From JBFWQM01 sp050249455 (GTDB lineage Bacteria; Pseudomonadota; Alphaproteobacteria; MPNO01; VGEU01), in NCBI GenBank assembly GCA_050249455.1, contig JBFWQM010000024.1, positions 1 through 34,064 on the forward strand: a stretch of 34,064 bases of DNA, written 5' to 3'. Shown in pieces: positions 22,364 through 32,236 of this stretch (the first letter of the stretch is position 1; each line of letters starts with the position of its first letter). Position numbers and translations under genes: made by a program. Below the pieces are notes generated by a model. It saw only the letters and a list, made by a program, of their open reading frames with translations, was not told the DNA's origin and made no database searches.

Positions 22364-23245
22364 CTATTCGTCGATGAACTGGAAGCGGTAGCTGTCGGCC
22401 CCGGCGCGCCGGATCGTGCCGCCGGTCGGCGACGGGAAATGCGCCGGGAACACGATGGTCGGCGTCTCCGCATAGCGCTCCAGGAAGGTGCGCCGCGTCT
22501 GCCGCGCCGCCGCCTGGTCGGTGCAGAAGTTCGTGCTCCACTGCGGATACCTGCATTGCAGCGCATGGTGCATCATGTCGCCGCACAGCACCGCGTCGCG
22601 CCCGCCGCCTTTGACGTGCAGGCCGACTTGGCCCGGCGTGTGGCCGGGCAGCGGGTAGAGCACGACGTCGTCCTCGATCGCGTGGTCCATCTCGACCAGG
22701 ACGTGGCGCTTCGCCTCGACGATCGGCAGCACGCTGTCGGCGACGTAGTCGCCGGTACGCGGCAGGCCGGTCGCCGCCGCCTCGCGCTCCCAGTGCTCCA
22801 GCTCGCGGGCGGAGAAGATGTACTTCGCGTTGGGGAAGGTCGGGACCCAGCGGCCGTCCTTCAGCATCGTGTTCCAGCCGACGTGGTCGACGTGCATGTG
22901 GGTGCACAGCACGAAGTCGACATCCTCCGGCGCCGCGCCGGCGGCGCGCAGCGTGTCGAGCCACGGGTGGTGCTGGTGATGGAAATGCGGCCGGGCGCGC
23001 TCCTTGTCGTTGCCGCCGCAGGTGTCGACCAGGATGGTGTGGCGCGGCGTCTTGACCAGGAAGCTTTGGATGGTGATGACCATGCCGTCGGTCGCGGGGT
23101 CGTAGTGCCGGGGCACCAGCCAGTCGTGATTGGCGCGGATGATCTCCGGCGTCGAATCCGGGAAGACCTCGCCGGGCTTCAGCAGGGCTTCCTCCGACTC
23201 GACGACGCGGCTGATGGTGATGTCGCCCAGCCCGACGTCCCTCAT
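22364..23245 (-). CDS. MBL-fold metallo-hydrolase in the 3-hydroxyanthranilate operon
   Basis: A 293-aa metallo-beta-lactamase-fold hydrolase with H116-M-H118-V-D120-H121, then PGHTPGQ, GDMMHHALQ and a last His in FPAHFPSPTGG. It is a clear paralogue of the protein at 1613-2491: long shared blocks include SFLVKTPRHTILVDTC, VGWNTMLKDGRWVPTFPNA and GDMMHHALQC. The start ATG 23245 is backed by GGGGAGG 6 bases upstream; the frame is open far beyond, but this is the shadow of the asparaginase gene. It is co-directional with RidA (11 bases) and the dioxygenase. Substrate unknown; the position hints at a lactone or cyclised ring-cleavage product. Confidence 0.9.
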   Translation of the reverse strand: MRDVGLGDITISRVVESEEALLKPGEVFPDSTPEIIRANHDWLVPRHYDPATDGMVITIQSFLVKTPRHTILVDTCGGNDKERARPHFHHQHHPWLDTLRAAGAAPEDVDFVLCTHMHVDHVGWNTMLKDGRWVPTFPNAKYIFSARELEHWEREAAATGLPRTGDYVADSVLPIVEAKRHVLVEMDHAIEDDVVLYPLPGHTPGQVGLHVKGGGRDAVLCGDMMHHALQCRYPQWSTNFCTDQAAARQTRRTFLERYAETPTIVFPAHFPSPTGGTIRRAGADSYRFQFIDE

Positions 23246-23262
23246 GCGATCCTCCCCGTTGC

Positions 23263-23580
23263 TTACCTGGCGTAGTAGAAGTCGTCCGGCAGCGCCCGCA
23301 GGACCGTGTCGACGGTCCGCCCGCGCGCCAGCGACGCGCGAGTGCGCGCGTTCACCAGCTCGTACTGGCCATCGCGATGCCGCACGAAGCGGTAGCTGGC
23401 GTAGGGCGTCGGGCCGCGGTCGCCGGAATAGACTGTGATGGCGTCGGTCCCGTCCGCCGTGACCCGCTCGTGGCGGAACCAGCGGTGCATCAGCCGCAGC
23501 TTCGACTGGAGACCGAGGATCTTGCTTACGTCCGTCGCGGTGAAGCGGCCGAGGTCCAGCCGCACGAGGTTTTCGGCCAT
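23263..23580 (-). CDS. Small protein of unknown function before the MBL gene
   Basis: A 105-aa soluble, basic protein (MAENLVRLDLGRFTA...) that I do not recognise. It has no signal peptide or membrane segment. It is rich in Arg, and FRHERVTADGTDAITVYSGDRG followed by ASYRFVRHRDGQYELVN reads like strand-turn-strand sheet. It ends 17 bases before the MBL-fold gene on the same strand and could be the first gene of that operon. The ribosome site before ATG 23580 is weak, and an in-frame start at 23634 is possible. Coding looks likely from codon use and from the close spacing, but no homologue is remembered. Confidence 0.6.
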   Translation of the reverse strand: MAENLVRLDLGRFTATDVSKILGLQSKLRLMHRWFRHERVTADGTDAITVYSGDRGPTPYASYRFVRHRDGQYELVNARTRASLARGRTVDTVLRALPDDFYYAR

Positions 23581-23643
23581 GGCTCGCGCATGGTTCGTGG
23601 TCCCGCCATGATAGGCGGGCGCCGCGGCGGGCACCAGCGTAGG

Positions 23644-24666
23644 CTATCGCAGCGGCGTATCGGCTACGGCGCGGATCTCGCCGACCCGGCGGCCGGCGAC
23701 GTTGAGCACCGGGGGCGTCATCGCGTCGCCCAGCGCCGCGCGGGCCGGCGCGTCGATCGCCCCCAGCCGTTCGAGCACATGCGCGACCGCCACCTCGGCG
23801 GCGCGCCCGGCGCCGTCGTCGACCTTGAGCGCGATGCCGAGGCCGCGGCCGGGCAGCGCGGCGGCATAGACGCCCTCGGCGCCGGTCTTCACCAGAACCC
23901 GCGCCCCCAGCACGTCGGTCAGCCGCTTGCAGTAGCGGCCGGTGCCGGAGGTCAGCAGCGGATGCGCCGCCATCGCGGCGCGCACCCGCCGCGCCGCGTC
24001 GCGCCGGGCGCCGCCCAGCGCGCCGTCGTCGGCCAGGCGCGCCATGCCGCGCGCGACCGCACGCAGCGGGATGCCATATTGCGGGATGCCGCAACCGTCG
24101 ATGCCGACCGGTGCGGCGGCGAGGTCGAGGCCGACCATGTCCGACAGCACCGCCCGCACCGCGCGCTGCACCGGGTGGTCGATGCCGATATAGCCCGCCG
24201 TCGGCACGCCCAGGTGACGCGCCAGGGTCAGGAAGCCGCTGTGCTTGCCCGAGCAGTTGTTGTGCTCCTGTCCCGGTTCCAGCCCGGCGGCGACGAGCGC
24301 CCGGGCGGCGGCCGCATCGACCGGCGCATGGGCGCCGCACTCGAGGTCGCCGGCGGTGCAGCCGATCCGCGCGAGCCACGCCCGCACCAGCCCGACATGC
24401 GTCGGCTCGGCGGAATGGCTGGCGCAGGCCAGCGCGATCTCCGGCAGGTCCAGGCCGAAGCGGTCTGCGGCGCCCGCTTCGATGAACGCGAGCGCCTGCA
24501 GCGGCTTGATGGCGGAGCGGGGATAGATCGCGCGCCCGATGTCGCCGGCCGACATCGCGACCGTCCCGCCGGCATCGACCACCGCGACGGCGACGCGGTG
24601 ACGGCTCTCCACCATGTCGCCGCGCGTGACCTCGACCAGGACCGGGTTCGGCGCGTCGGCGGTCAC
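23644..24666 (-). CDS. L-asparaginase, AnsA thermolabile (Rhizobium) type
   Basis: A 340-aa asparaginase of the family described from Rhizobium etli asparaginase II, unrelated to the E. coli enzymes. Characteristic blocks are IYPRSAIKPLQALAF, CASHSAEPTH, NNCSGKHSGFL (Cys, Lys and Ser of the active region), IDGCGIPQYGIPL and VKTGAEGVYAAALPGRGLGIALKVDDG. It hydrolyses asparagine to aspartate and ammonia in the cytoplasm. No ATG fits the N-terminus. The best start is GTG 24666 (TADAPNPVLVEVTRG), 7 bases after the histidine kinase stop, so the two are probably co-transcribed. The ribosome site is weak. Confidence 0.88.
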   Translation of the reverse strand: MTADAPNPVLVEVTRGDMVESRHRVAVAVVDAGGTVAMSAGDIGRAIYPRSAIKPLQALAFIEAGAADRFGLDLPEIALACASHSAEPTHVGLVRAWLARIGCTAGDLECGAHAPVDAAAARALVAAGLEPGQEHNNCSGKHSGFLTLARHLGVPTAGYIGIDHPVQRAVRAVLSDMVGLDLAAAPVGIDGCGIPQYGIPLRAVARGMARLADDGALGGARRDAARRVRAAMAAHPLLTSGTGRYCKRLTDVLGARVLVKTGAEGVYAAALPGRGLGIALKVDDGAGRAAEVAVAHVLERLGAIDAPARAALGDAMTPPVLNVAGRRVGEIRAVADTPLR

Positions 24667-24673
24667 GTCCAGC

Positions 24674-26839
<2,166 letters not shown>

Positions 26840-26958
26840 GTCGTCTGCTCGGCACGCGGCGGCCCGAAGCGGGCAGCCAGCCCCAATCCCTTAATAAAAT
26901 CTAGCATCAGGCTGGCCGGCCGGCATGAAAATTGGGTAAAGCCAGGCGCGGCGCGCGT

Positions 26959-27255
26959 TCAGTCGCGCGGCATCGGCTCCCCGGCCGCCGGGGCGATCGC
27001 GTCCAGACGCGGATGCTCGTTCCCGTCGGTGAAGCCGGCGACCAGCCGCGAGGCTTCCTCGAACGCCGAGAATCCGAGGTACACCATGCCGCTGAACACC
27101 ATCCAGGAGATCAGGATAAGGGTCAGCCAGCTCGCCACCATGCGCGGGCTCTTGCGCGGTGGGAATACCGGATGGGTCTTGCCCTTTTCGGCGCGGCGCT
27201 CGGTAATGGCGGCCTCGATGCCCTGACCCGCCGCCGGATGCGGCAGGCGTCGCAA
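26959..27255 (-). CDS. Small single-pass membrane protein of unknown function
   Basis: A 98-aa predicted protein with one clear hydrophobic segment, about residues 40-63 (SWLTLILISWMVFSGMVYLG), a basic N-terminal part with PRKSP before it and an acidic tail. The charge pattern suggests an inside N-terminus. It lies 46 bases after kdpE on the same strand, so it may belong to the kdpDE transcript. The start could be ATG 27255 or a later one. I do not recognise a family, and competing frames exist on the plus strand, but those have no membrane segment or ribosome site. Confidence 0.5.
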   Translation of the reverse strand: MRRLPHPAAGQGIEAAITERRAEKGKTHPVFPPRKSPRMVASWLTLILISWMVFSGMVYLGFSAFEEASRLVAGFTDGNEHPRLDAIAPAAGEPMPRD

Positions 27256-27301
27256 CGATGCTCGGCATTTGTCGTTAATGAAGGACTAATGCCCGCGACG
27301 C

Positions 27302-28024
27302 TCAGGCCTCGGCGGGCGCCGGGGGCTCGACCGGCAGCGTGCGCAGCCGGTAGCCCACCCCGGATTCCGTGACCAGCAGCTGGGGCTGGCTGGGGTCGGT
27401 CTCCAGCTTCTGGCGCAGACGTCCGACGAAGACGCGCAGATACTGCGTCTCGTGCGCCTGGGCGGGGCCCCACACCGCCTTCAGCACGGGTTCGTGGGTG
27501 ATGACCCGGTCGGCGTGCTGCACGAAATAGCGCAGGAGCTCGTATTCCTTGCGCGACAGGCGGACGGATTCGCCGCGCCGGCGCACCTCGCGGCGGACGA
27601 CGTCGACCTCGATCGGGCCGGACCGATAGACCGGGTCGCCGCCTTCGCTGCGGATCGCGTGGCGCAGTGCCGCGCGGATGCGCGCCAGAAGCTCGCCCAT
27701 GCTGAACGGCTTGGTCACGTAGTCGTTGGCGCCGTGATCCAGCGCGGCGATCTTGTCCTCCTCGCGCCCGCGGCTGGACACGACAAGAATGGGGGTGGAC
27801 GACCACTGGCGCACCTGGGTGACCACCTCGACGCCGTCCATGTCGGGCAGCCCGAGGTCGAGAAGCACCACGTCGGGCGGTTGCGTGGTGATCCGCCGGA
27901 GCCCCTCGCGGCCGGTGCTGACCAGGGTCACGCGATAGCCGTGGGCATCCAGGCTGGTGCGCAGGAAGCGCTGGAGCTGGGGGTCGTCCTCGATGACAAG
28001 AATGTCCGAACCGGGCTCAGTCAT
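27302..28024 (-). CDS. kdpE: KdpE-type response regulator
   Basis: A 240-aa OmpR/PhoB-family regulator. The receiver domain (residues 5-118) has the acidic pocket IEDDP, phospho-acceptor D56 in LLDLGLPDMDG, S83 in VVSSRG and K105 in TKPF. The winged-helix domain runs from about 135 to 230 (RLSRKEYELLRYFVQHADRV, TQYLRVFVGRLRQKLE, VTESGVGYRL). The sequence style is KdpE, which in other bacteria turns on the high-affinity K+ pump KdpFABC. The gene overlaps the kinase stop by eight bases, so the two are coupled. The pump genes themselves are not in the window. Confidence 0.9.
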   Translation of the reverse strand: MTEPGSDILVIEDDPQLQRFLRTSLDAHGYRVTLVSTGREGLRRITTQPPDVVLLDLGLPDMDGVEVVTQVRQWSSTPILVVSSRGREEDKIAALDHGANDYVTKPFSMGELLARIRAALRHAIRSEGGDPVYRSGPIEVDVVRREVRRRGESVRLSRKEYELLRYFVQHADRVITHEPVLKAVWGPAQAHETQYLRVFVGRLRQKLETDPSQPQLLVTESGVGYRLRTLPVEPPAPAEA

Positions 28025-29669
28025 CGGCGACGGCCTCCAGCGCGACGCGGCGCGCGGCCGGCTCCACCGGCAGCGTGACCTCTACGGAAAGGCCCCGGCC
28101 GCCAGGCGACGGCCCGGCCTGGATCGCGCCATGATGCGCTTCCACGAAGCCTTTGCAGATCGTGAGCCCCAGGCCGGTGCCGGCGTGTCGCGGCGCCATG
28201 CCGGCTCGGTGGAAACGGTCGAACAGGCGGTCGTAGTCGGCGGACGTCGTGGCCGGGGCCTCTCCGCCGTCGAGGACATTGGTCACCACCAGCACCACCG
28301 TGCCGGGATCCTCGCGGGCGCTCAGGAGGATCTCCGAACCCGCAGGCGAGTACTTGATGGCGTTGTCGAGAAGGTTGAGCAGCACCTGCTCGATCAGCAC
28401 GAAATCCACGTGCAGCATCGGGAGGCCGGGGGCGATGTCGAGGCGGATGCGCTGTCGGTCCGCCGGCGCGCCGATATGCGACACGGCCGTTCCCACCAGG
28501 TCCGTCACCTCGGCCCAATCGCGATTGAGCTGAAGGACCTTCGCCTCCAGCCGGGTCATGTCGAGGACGTTGCCGATGTAGCGGTGCAGCCGCTCGCCCG
28601 AAGTCAGGATGGTCTCGAGCAGCTGGCGGCGGGCGGCGGCGGTGAACTGCGCATCCTCGTGCAGCAGGCTCGACGCCGAACCGATGATCGAGGCGAGCGG
28701 CGTGCGGAAATCGTGCGAGATCGACGACAGCAGCGCCGAGCGCAGCTTCTCCGTTTCGGCGAACAGCCGCGACTCCTCGATCTGCTCGGCGAGCCGCGCG
28801 CGCTGGATCGCCACCGAAAGCTGGTCGGCAAGCATCGTGGGCAGCGCCTCCGTCCACGGCACGCCGGCGGCGGAATCGTAGCCCAGCCCGACGACGCCGA
28901 TGGCCGCGCCTTCGCCGCGCAGGGGAACCATGTGCAGGGCGGCATCGCTTTCGATGAGCGTGCCCAGGCCGGTCGGGACCCGGCGCTCGAACGCGGCCTG
29001 CGCGGCGCGCAGCTCCGCCGCACCGACGGCGCCGGCGGCGCTGGCCGCGACCAGCCGGACCCTGTCGCCGGCCGGCTCGAACAGGGCCACCGCACTGGCG
29101 GACTGCAATGCCTCGGCGGTCAACGAGACGATCGCACCGGGGTCGACGATGCCGTTGAGCCGGTTGGCGAGCTGCTGCAGGAGCTCTGCTTCGGAGCGCC
29201 GCCGCTCGGCCGACCGCGCGACCCGCGACAGCGCTTCCGCCTGCCGCCGCGCCATGCCGGCCCAGTAGCTCATGGTGACGGCGGTGACCACGAACACCGC
29301 CAGGGTCAGGATCGCATGGCTGTCGTAGGCGAAATCGAAGCTCGGCTCGACGAACAGGTAGTTCACCGCCAGTCCGGCCGCCGACGACAGCAAGATCGAC
29401 GGCCACAGACCGAAGCCGATCGAGCTCCACAGGATCGCGACCAGCATCAGCATCGAGATATCGGTGACCGACAGCCATCGGCGGAACGCGAGCGCGAACG
29501 CGCAGACCAGCGTCGCCAGCGCCGCGCCCATGACGTAGGGACGCGCCGAGGCGATGGCGCGGAGAGCGCTCAGGTCGTCTTCAGGGTGTTCGGATCGCAG
29601 CCGCATTTCGCCGGGCACTGTCGCCGCCGCCCTGTCTAAGCCCGCGGACCCCGCGCGCGCCAGTGGCAT
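28017..29669 (-). CDS. kdpD: KdpD-like sensor kinase lacking the KdpD N-terminal half
   Basis: A kinase of up to 550 aa matching only the C-terminal half of KdpD (usually about 890 aa). Membrane segments of the DUF4118 type lie at about 45-140, including the family-like YLFVEPSFDF. A GAF-like region covers 165-290, HisKA has H319 in SSISHDFRTP, and the ATPase domain has LNLLDNAIKYSP and GTGLGLTICKG. The KdpD sensor and universal-stress-protein domains that normally precede the membrane part are absent. The G1 box reads DGGEA where D-x-G-x-G is expected. ATG 29669 is the outermost start; ATG 29606 (MRLRSEHPE) is equally possible. It overlaps kdpE by eight bases. Confidence 0.88.
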   Translation of the reverse strand: MPLARAGSAGLDRAAATVPGEMRLRSEHPEDDLSALRAIASARPYVMGAALATLVCAFALAFRRWLSVTDISMLMLVAILWSSIGFGLWPSILLSSAAGLAVNYLFVEPSFDFAYDSHAILTLAVFVVTAVTMSYWAGMARRQAEALSRVARSAERRRSEAELLQQLANRLNGIVDPGAIVSLTAEALQSASAVALFEPAGDRVRLVAASAAGAVGAAELRAAQAAFERRVPTGLGTLIESDAALHMVPLRGEGAAIGVVGLGYDSAAGVPWTEALPTMLADQLSVAIQRARLAEQIEESRLFAETEKLRSALLSSISHDFRTPLASIIGSASSLLHEDAQFTAAARRQLLETILTSGERLHRYIGNVLDMTRLEAKVLQLNRDWAEVTDLVGTAVSHIGAPADRQRIRLDIAPGLPMLHVDFVLIEQVLLNLLDNAIKYSPAGSEILLSAREDPGTVVLVVTNVLDGGEAPATTSADYDRLFDRFHRAGMAPRHAGTGLGLTICKGFVEAHHGAIQAGPSPGGRGLSVEVTLPVEPAARRVALEAVADD

Positions 29670-29800
29670 TTTGCCCCGTTTAGGCGGCGTTTATATGTGG
29701 CCGCCCCAGTCCCGATGGATCGTTTATCGCAACGAGTGCTTTAACGCTCCCGCATTCTTCGGCCGCTCGGGAGGGCGGCATCGAATCCCGGGAGGCAATA

Positions 29801-30010
29801 ATGGACGTGACGAACTTCATAATGCTCTTTGCCGGCCTTGCTGCGCTGGCGGGCGGGGTGTTGCTGCTGAAGACGCTGGCGCGCCTGTCGCGCGAGGGGA
29901 AGGCGTGGGTCAAGAAGGGTTTCATGGGCGATGTGGCGGTGTTCCTCGTGCTCGGGGTGTTTTGCGCCGGCATCGTCCTGATCGGATACGGCCTGGGCCT
30001 CGGGGCCTAG
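29801..30010 (+). CDS. Small two-helix membrane protein divergent from kdpD
   Basis: A 69-aa protein with two hydrophobic segments, about residues 5-24 and 46-66, joined by a basic cytoplasmic-looking loop (RLSREGKAWVKKGFMGD). GGGAGG lies 5 bases before ATG 29801 and a terminator follows, so it is well supported as a real single-gene unit. It is longer than KdpF (about 30 aa) and not recognisably related. It is divergent to kdpDE, so a shared control region in 29670-29800 is possible. No family is recognised; small proteins of this shape often modulate a larger membrane partner. Confidence 0.72.
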   Translation: MDVTNFIMLFAGLAALAGGVLLLKTLARLSREGKAWVKKGFMGDVAVFLVLGVFCAGIVLIGYGLGLGA

Positions 30011-30064
30011 CGAACGAGCTCCCGGCGCAGCTCGCGGTCGGCGACCGACAGCGGGTGCGTCCCT

Positions 30065-30104
30065 AAGGGCGGGCGCCCCTAAGCGGGCTGCCCGCCCCTT
30101 TTTT
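30065..30104 (+). terminator. Rho-independent terminator after the small membrane protein
   Basis: AAGGGCGGGC (30065-30074) pairs with GCCCGCCCCTT (30090-30100), with one bulged base, and six T's end at 30104. It closes the single-gene unit 29801-30010 and lies just past the 3' end of the convergent Ldh gene. Confidence 0.75.
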
Positions 30105-30109
30105 CTCGA

Positions 30110-31159
30110 TCACAGGAGTCGCGGCGGCACCAGCCCGACGCGCTCGGCCACCGCCTCCAGGCCCCGCCAGGTGCCGGGCGGCAGGGGGATGCCTTCCTTC
30201 GTGCGCCTGACGAGGATGCGGTCGCCGCGCTCCCCGGGGGCGAGGATCTCGTCGACGCCCTCCGCCTTGGGCAGCGCCTTGATCGCCGCGACCGTGGCAT
30301 CGACGTTGGCCTTGAATGCCTCGACCGGGGTGAACGCGCCGATGTTGAGCGCAATGGCGAGGCCGTTCTGGCGGTGCCGCGGCGTCACCCCCTCGCGCAG
30401 GGTCGGCTCGATGATCGGCGCGCCGACCACCAGGCTGGTCAGGCATTCGAACATCAGGGAGAGCCCGGCGCCCTTCGGCCCGCCCAGCGGCAGTGGCATG
30501 ATGGCCGCCATGGGGTCGGTGGTGGGGCGGCCTTCGCGGTCGATCGCCACGTCCGGCGGCAGTGGCGTGCCGGCGTTGCGCGCCTGGGTGATCTTGCCGA
30601 CCGCGACCATCGAGCTCGCCATATCGAGCATCAGCGGCGCGTGCTGGGCCGCCGGCACCGCGATCGCGAGCGGGCTGGTCGCGACGCCGGCCGCTCGGGT
30701 GCCGTGGTAGGCCATGTTAGGCGGCGAGACCACGGTGACCAGGCCGATCATGTCGGCGCGCGCGGCGCGCAGCGCGTAGTGGCCCACCGCTCCGGAATGC
30801 GCGGTCTCGCGCACCTGCACCCAGCCGATCGTGGCGGCGCGCGCCTTCTCGATCGCGATGTCCATGGCGCGGGTCATCGCGATCGGGCCGAACGCGTTGT
30901 CGGCATCGAGGATCGCCGACGCCGCGGTCTCGAACGCCACCCTGAGCGTCGGCTTCGGGTTGACGTCGCCGCGGTCGATCATGTCGAGATAGCGCGGCAG
31001 CCGCAGCACGCCGTGAGAATCCACGCCGCGCAGGTTGGCCCACACCAGCACCTCCGCCTCCTGGGCGGCGTAGTCGGACGGCATGCCCTTGCGCTCGAAC
31101 ACGGCGCGGACGAAATCCCTGAGGACCTGGTGGTCGACGCGATTGGAAGCTGTGGCCAT
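30110..31159 (-). CDS. Ldh-family (malate/L-lactate/ureidoglycolate-type) NAD(P) oxidoreductase
   Basis: A 349-aa member of the Ldh_2 family (type 2 malate/L-lactate, delta1-piperideine-2-carboxylate and ureidoglycolate dehydrogenases), which reduces or oxidises 2-oxo or 2-hydroxy acids with NAD(P)H. Family marks include VDSHGVLRLPRY, with the catalytic His region near residue 50, DADNAFGPIAM, a VRETAHSGAVGHYAL block, ATSPLAIAVP and LPLGGPKGAGLSLM. The frame is open to 31285; ATG 31159 (MATASNRVDHQ) fits the family N-terminus, with 31192 as alternative. Divergent from the alpha/beta hydrolase gene, 129 bases apart. The substrate cannot be told from sequence. Confidence 0.88.
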   Translation of the reverse strand: MATASNRVDHQVLRDFVRAVFERKGMPSDYAAQEAEVLVWANLRGVDSHGVLRLPRYLDMIDRGDVNPKPTLRVAFETAASAILDADNAFGPIAMTRAMDIAIEKARAATIGWVQVRETAHSGAVGHYALRAARADMIGLVTVVSPPNMAYHGTRAAGVATSPLAIAVPAAQHAPLMLDMASSMVAVGKITQARNAGTPLPPDVAIDREGRPTTDPMAAIMPLPLGGPKGAGLSLMFECLTSLVVGAPIIEPTLREGVTPRHRQNGLAIALNIGAFTPVEAFKANVDATVAAIKALPKAEGVDEILAPGERGDRILVRRTKEGIPLPPGTWRGLEAVAERVGLVPPRLL

Positions 31160-31288
31160 GACCCGGTGCAACGCATTGACGAGGGCCGGCATTGTGCCGT
31201 CCGGCGCGGGCGCGGGTCCAGCGTGGTGTTGCCCAACGCCGCGCGGGGGACGTAGATTGGCCGGCAGAACCAGCCGGGAGGCCAATCA

Positions 31289-32176
31289 ATGCGCGAAGAA
31301 GCCGTGACCTTCATCTCGGACGGGCTCAAGCTCGTCGGCGTCATGCACATCCCCGACGACGTGCGCCCCGGCGAGCGGCGGCCGGCGATGATGGTGCTGC
31401 ACGGCTTCGGCAGCAACCACGAGTCCTCGGGCTGCTCGATCCCGGCGCGGATGCTGTGCGAGTGGGGCTACGTCACCTTCCGCTTCTCGTTCCGCGGCTG
31501 CGGCAAGAGCGAGGGCGAATTCGGCCGCATCATCTGCATGGAGCAGGTGGCCGACACCAGCAGCGCCGTGACGTTCCTGCAGTCGCGGCCCGAGGTCGAC
31601 CCCGACCGCATCGGGACGATGGGCTCCAGCTTCGGCGCCGCCGTCTCGGTCTATGCCGGCGGGGTCGACAAGCGGATCGCCGCGGTGATCTCGCAGGGCG
31701 GCTGGGGCGACGGGGTGCGCAAGTTCAAGGGCCAGCACAAGTCGCCGGCGGAATGGGCCAAGTTCACCGCCATGCTGGAGGAGGGCAAGCGCCACCGCGA
31801 GAAGACCGGCAAGTCGCTGATGGTGCCGCGCTACGACATCGTGCCGATCCCCGAGCACCTGCGCGGCAACCTCGCCCCCGGCTCGGTCCAGATGTTCCCG
31901 GCCGAGACGGCGCAGTCGATGATGGATTTCGTCGCCGACAACGTGGTCGGCAACATCGCGCCGCGGCCGCTTCTGCTGCTGCACGCCGCCAACGATTCGG
32001 TGACGCCGACCGAGCAGTCGATCGAGATGTTCAAGCGCGCCGGCCAGCCAACCGACCTGCACCTGCTGGCGGAGGTCGACCACTTCATGTTCGGCGAGAA
32101 GAACGTCCGCGTGCACTCCATCCTGCGCGACTGGCTGAACAAGTTCTTCCCGGCGAAGGCCGCCGTGCCGGCCTGA
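31289..32176 (+). CDS. Alpha/beta hydrolase
   Basis: A 295-aa alpha/beta hydrolase of the dienelactone-hydrolase/prolyl-oligopeptidase-like group (COG1073 style). The oxyanion region is VLHGFGSNHESSGC, the nucleophile Ser is in MGSSFGAA near residue 114, the candidate acid is D in HAANDSVTP and the base His is in VDHFMFG. FRFSFRGCGKSEGEFG is typical of the fold. A lid-like helical insertion is present at about 145-210. No signal peptide. Start ATG 31289 follows GGGAGG by 8 bases. The substrate is unknown; the gene faces mscS convergently. Confidence 0.88.
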   Translation: MREEAVTFISDGLKLVGVMHIPDDVRPGERRPAMMVLHGFGSNHESSGCSIPARMLCEWGYVTFRFSFRGCGKSEGEFGRIICMEQVADTSSAVTFLQSRPEVDPDRIGTMGSSFGAAVSVYAGGVDKRIAAVISQGGWGDGVRKFKGQHKSPAEWAKFTAMLEEGKRHREKTGKSLMVPRYDIVPIPEHLRGNLAPGSVQMFPAETAQSMMDFVADNVVGNIAPRPLLLLHAANDSVTPTEQSIEMFKRAGQPTDLHLLAEVDHFMFGEKNVRVHSILRDWLNKFFPAKAAVPA

Positions 32177-32205
32177 CGCGCGTCACCCCGAGCGCAGGCA
32201 ACGCC

Positions 32206-32225
32206 CCGGGACCTCGCGGTCCCGG
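32206..32225. terminator. Hairpin between convergent hydrolase and MscS genes
   Basis: CCGGGACC (32206-32213) and GGTCCCGG (32218-32225) form a perfect stem around TCGC. It is the only structure in the 60-base convergent gap. No T-run follows on either strand, so it is a possible bidirectional terminator or 3'-end stabiliser only. Confidence 0.4.
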
Positions 32226-32236
32226 CGCATGCCGAT

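Noticed and set aside
29801..30010. Small membrane protein as KdpF
   Set aside because: KdpF is about 30 aa with one helix and lies before kdpA; this has two helices, 69 aa and no kdpA nearby.
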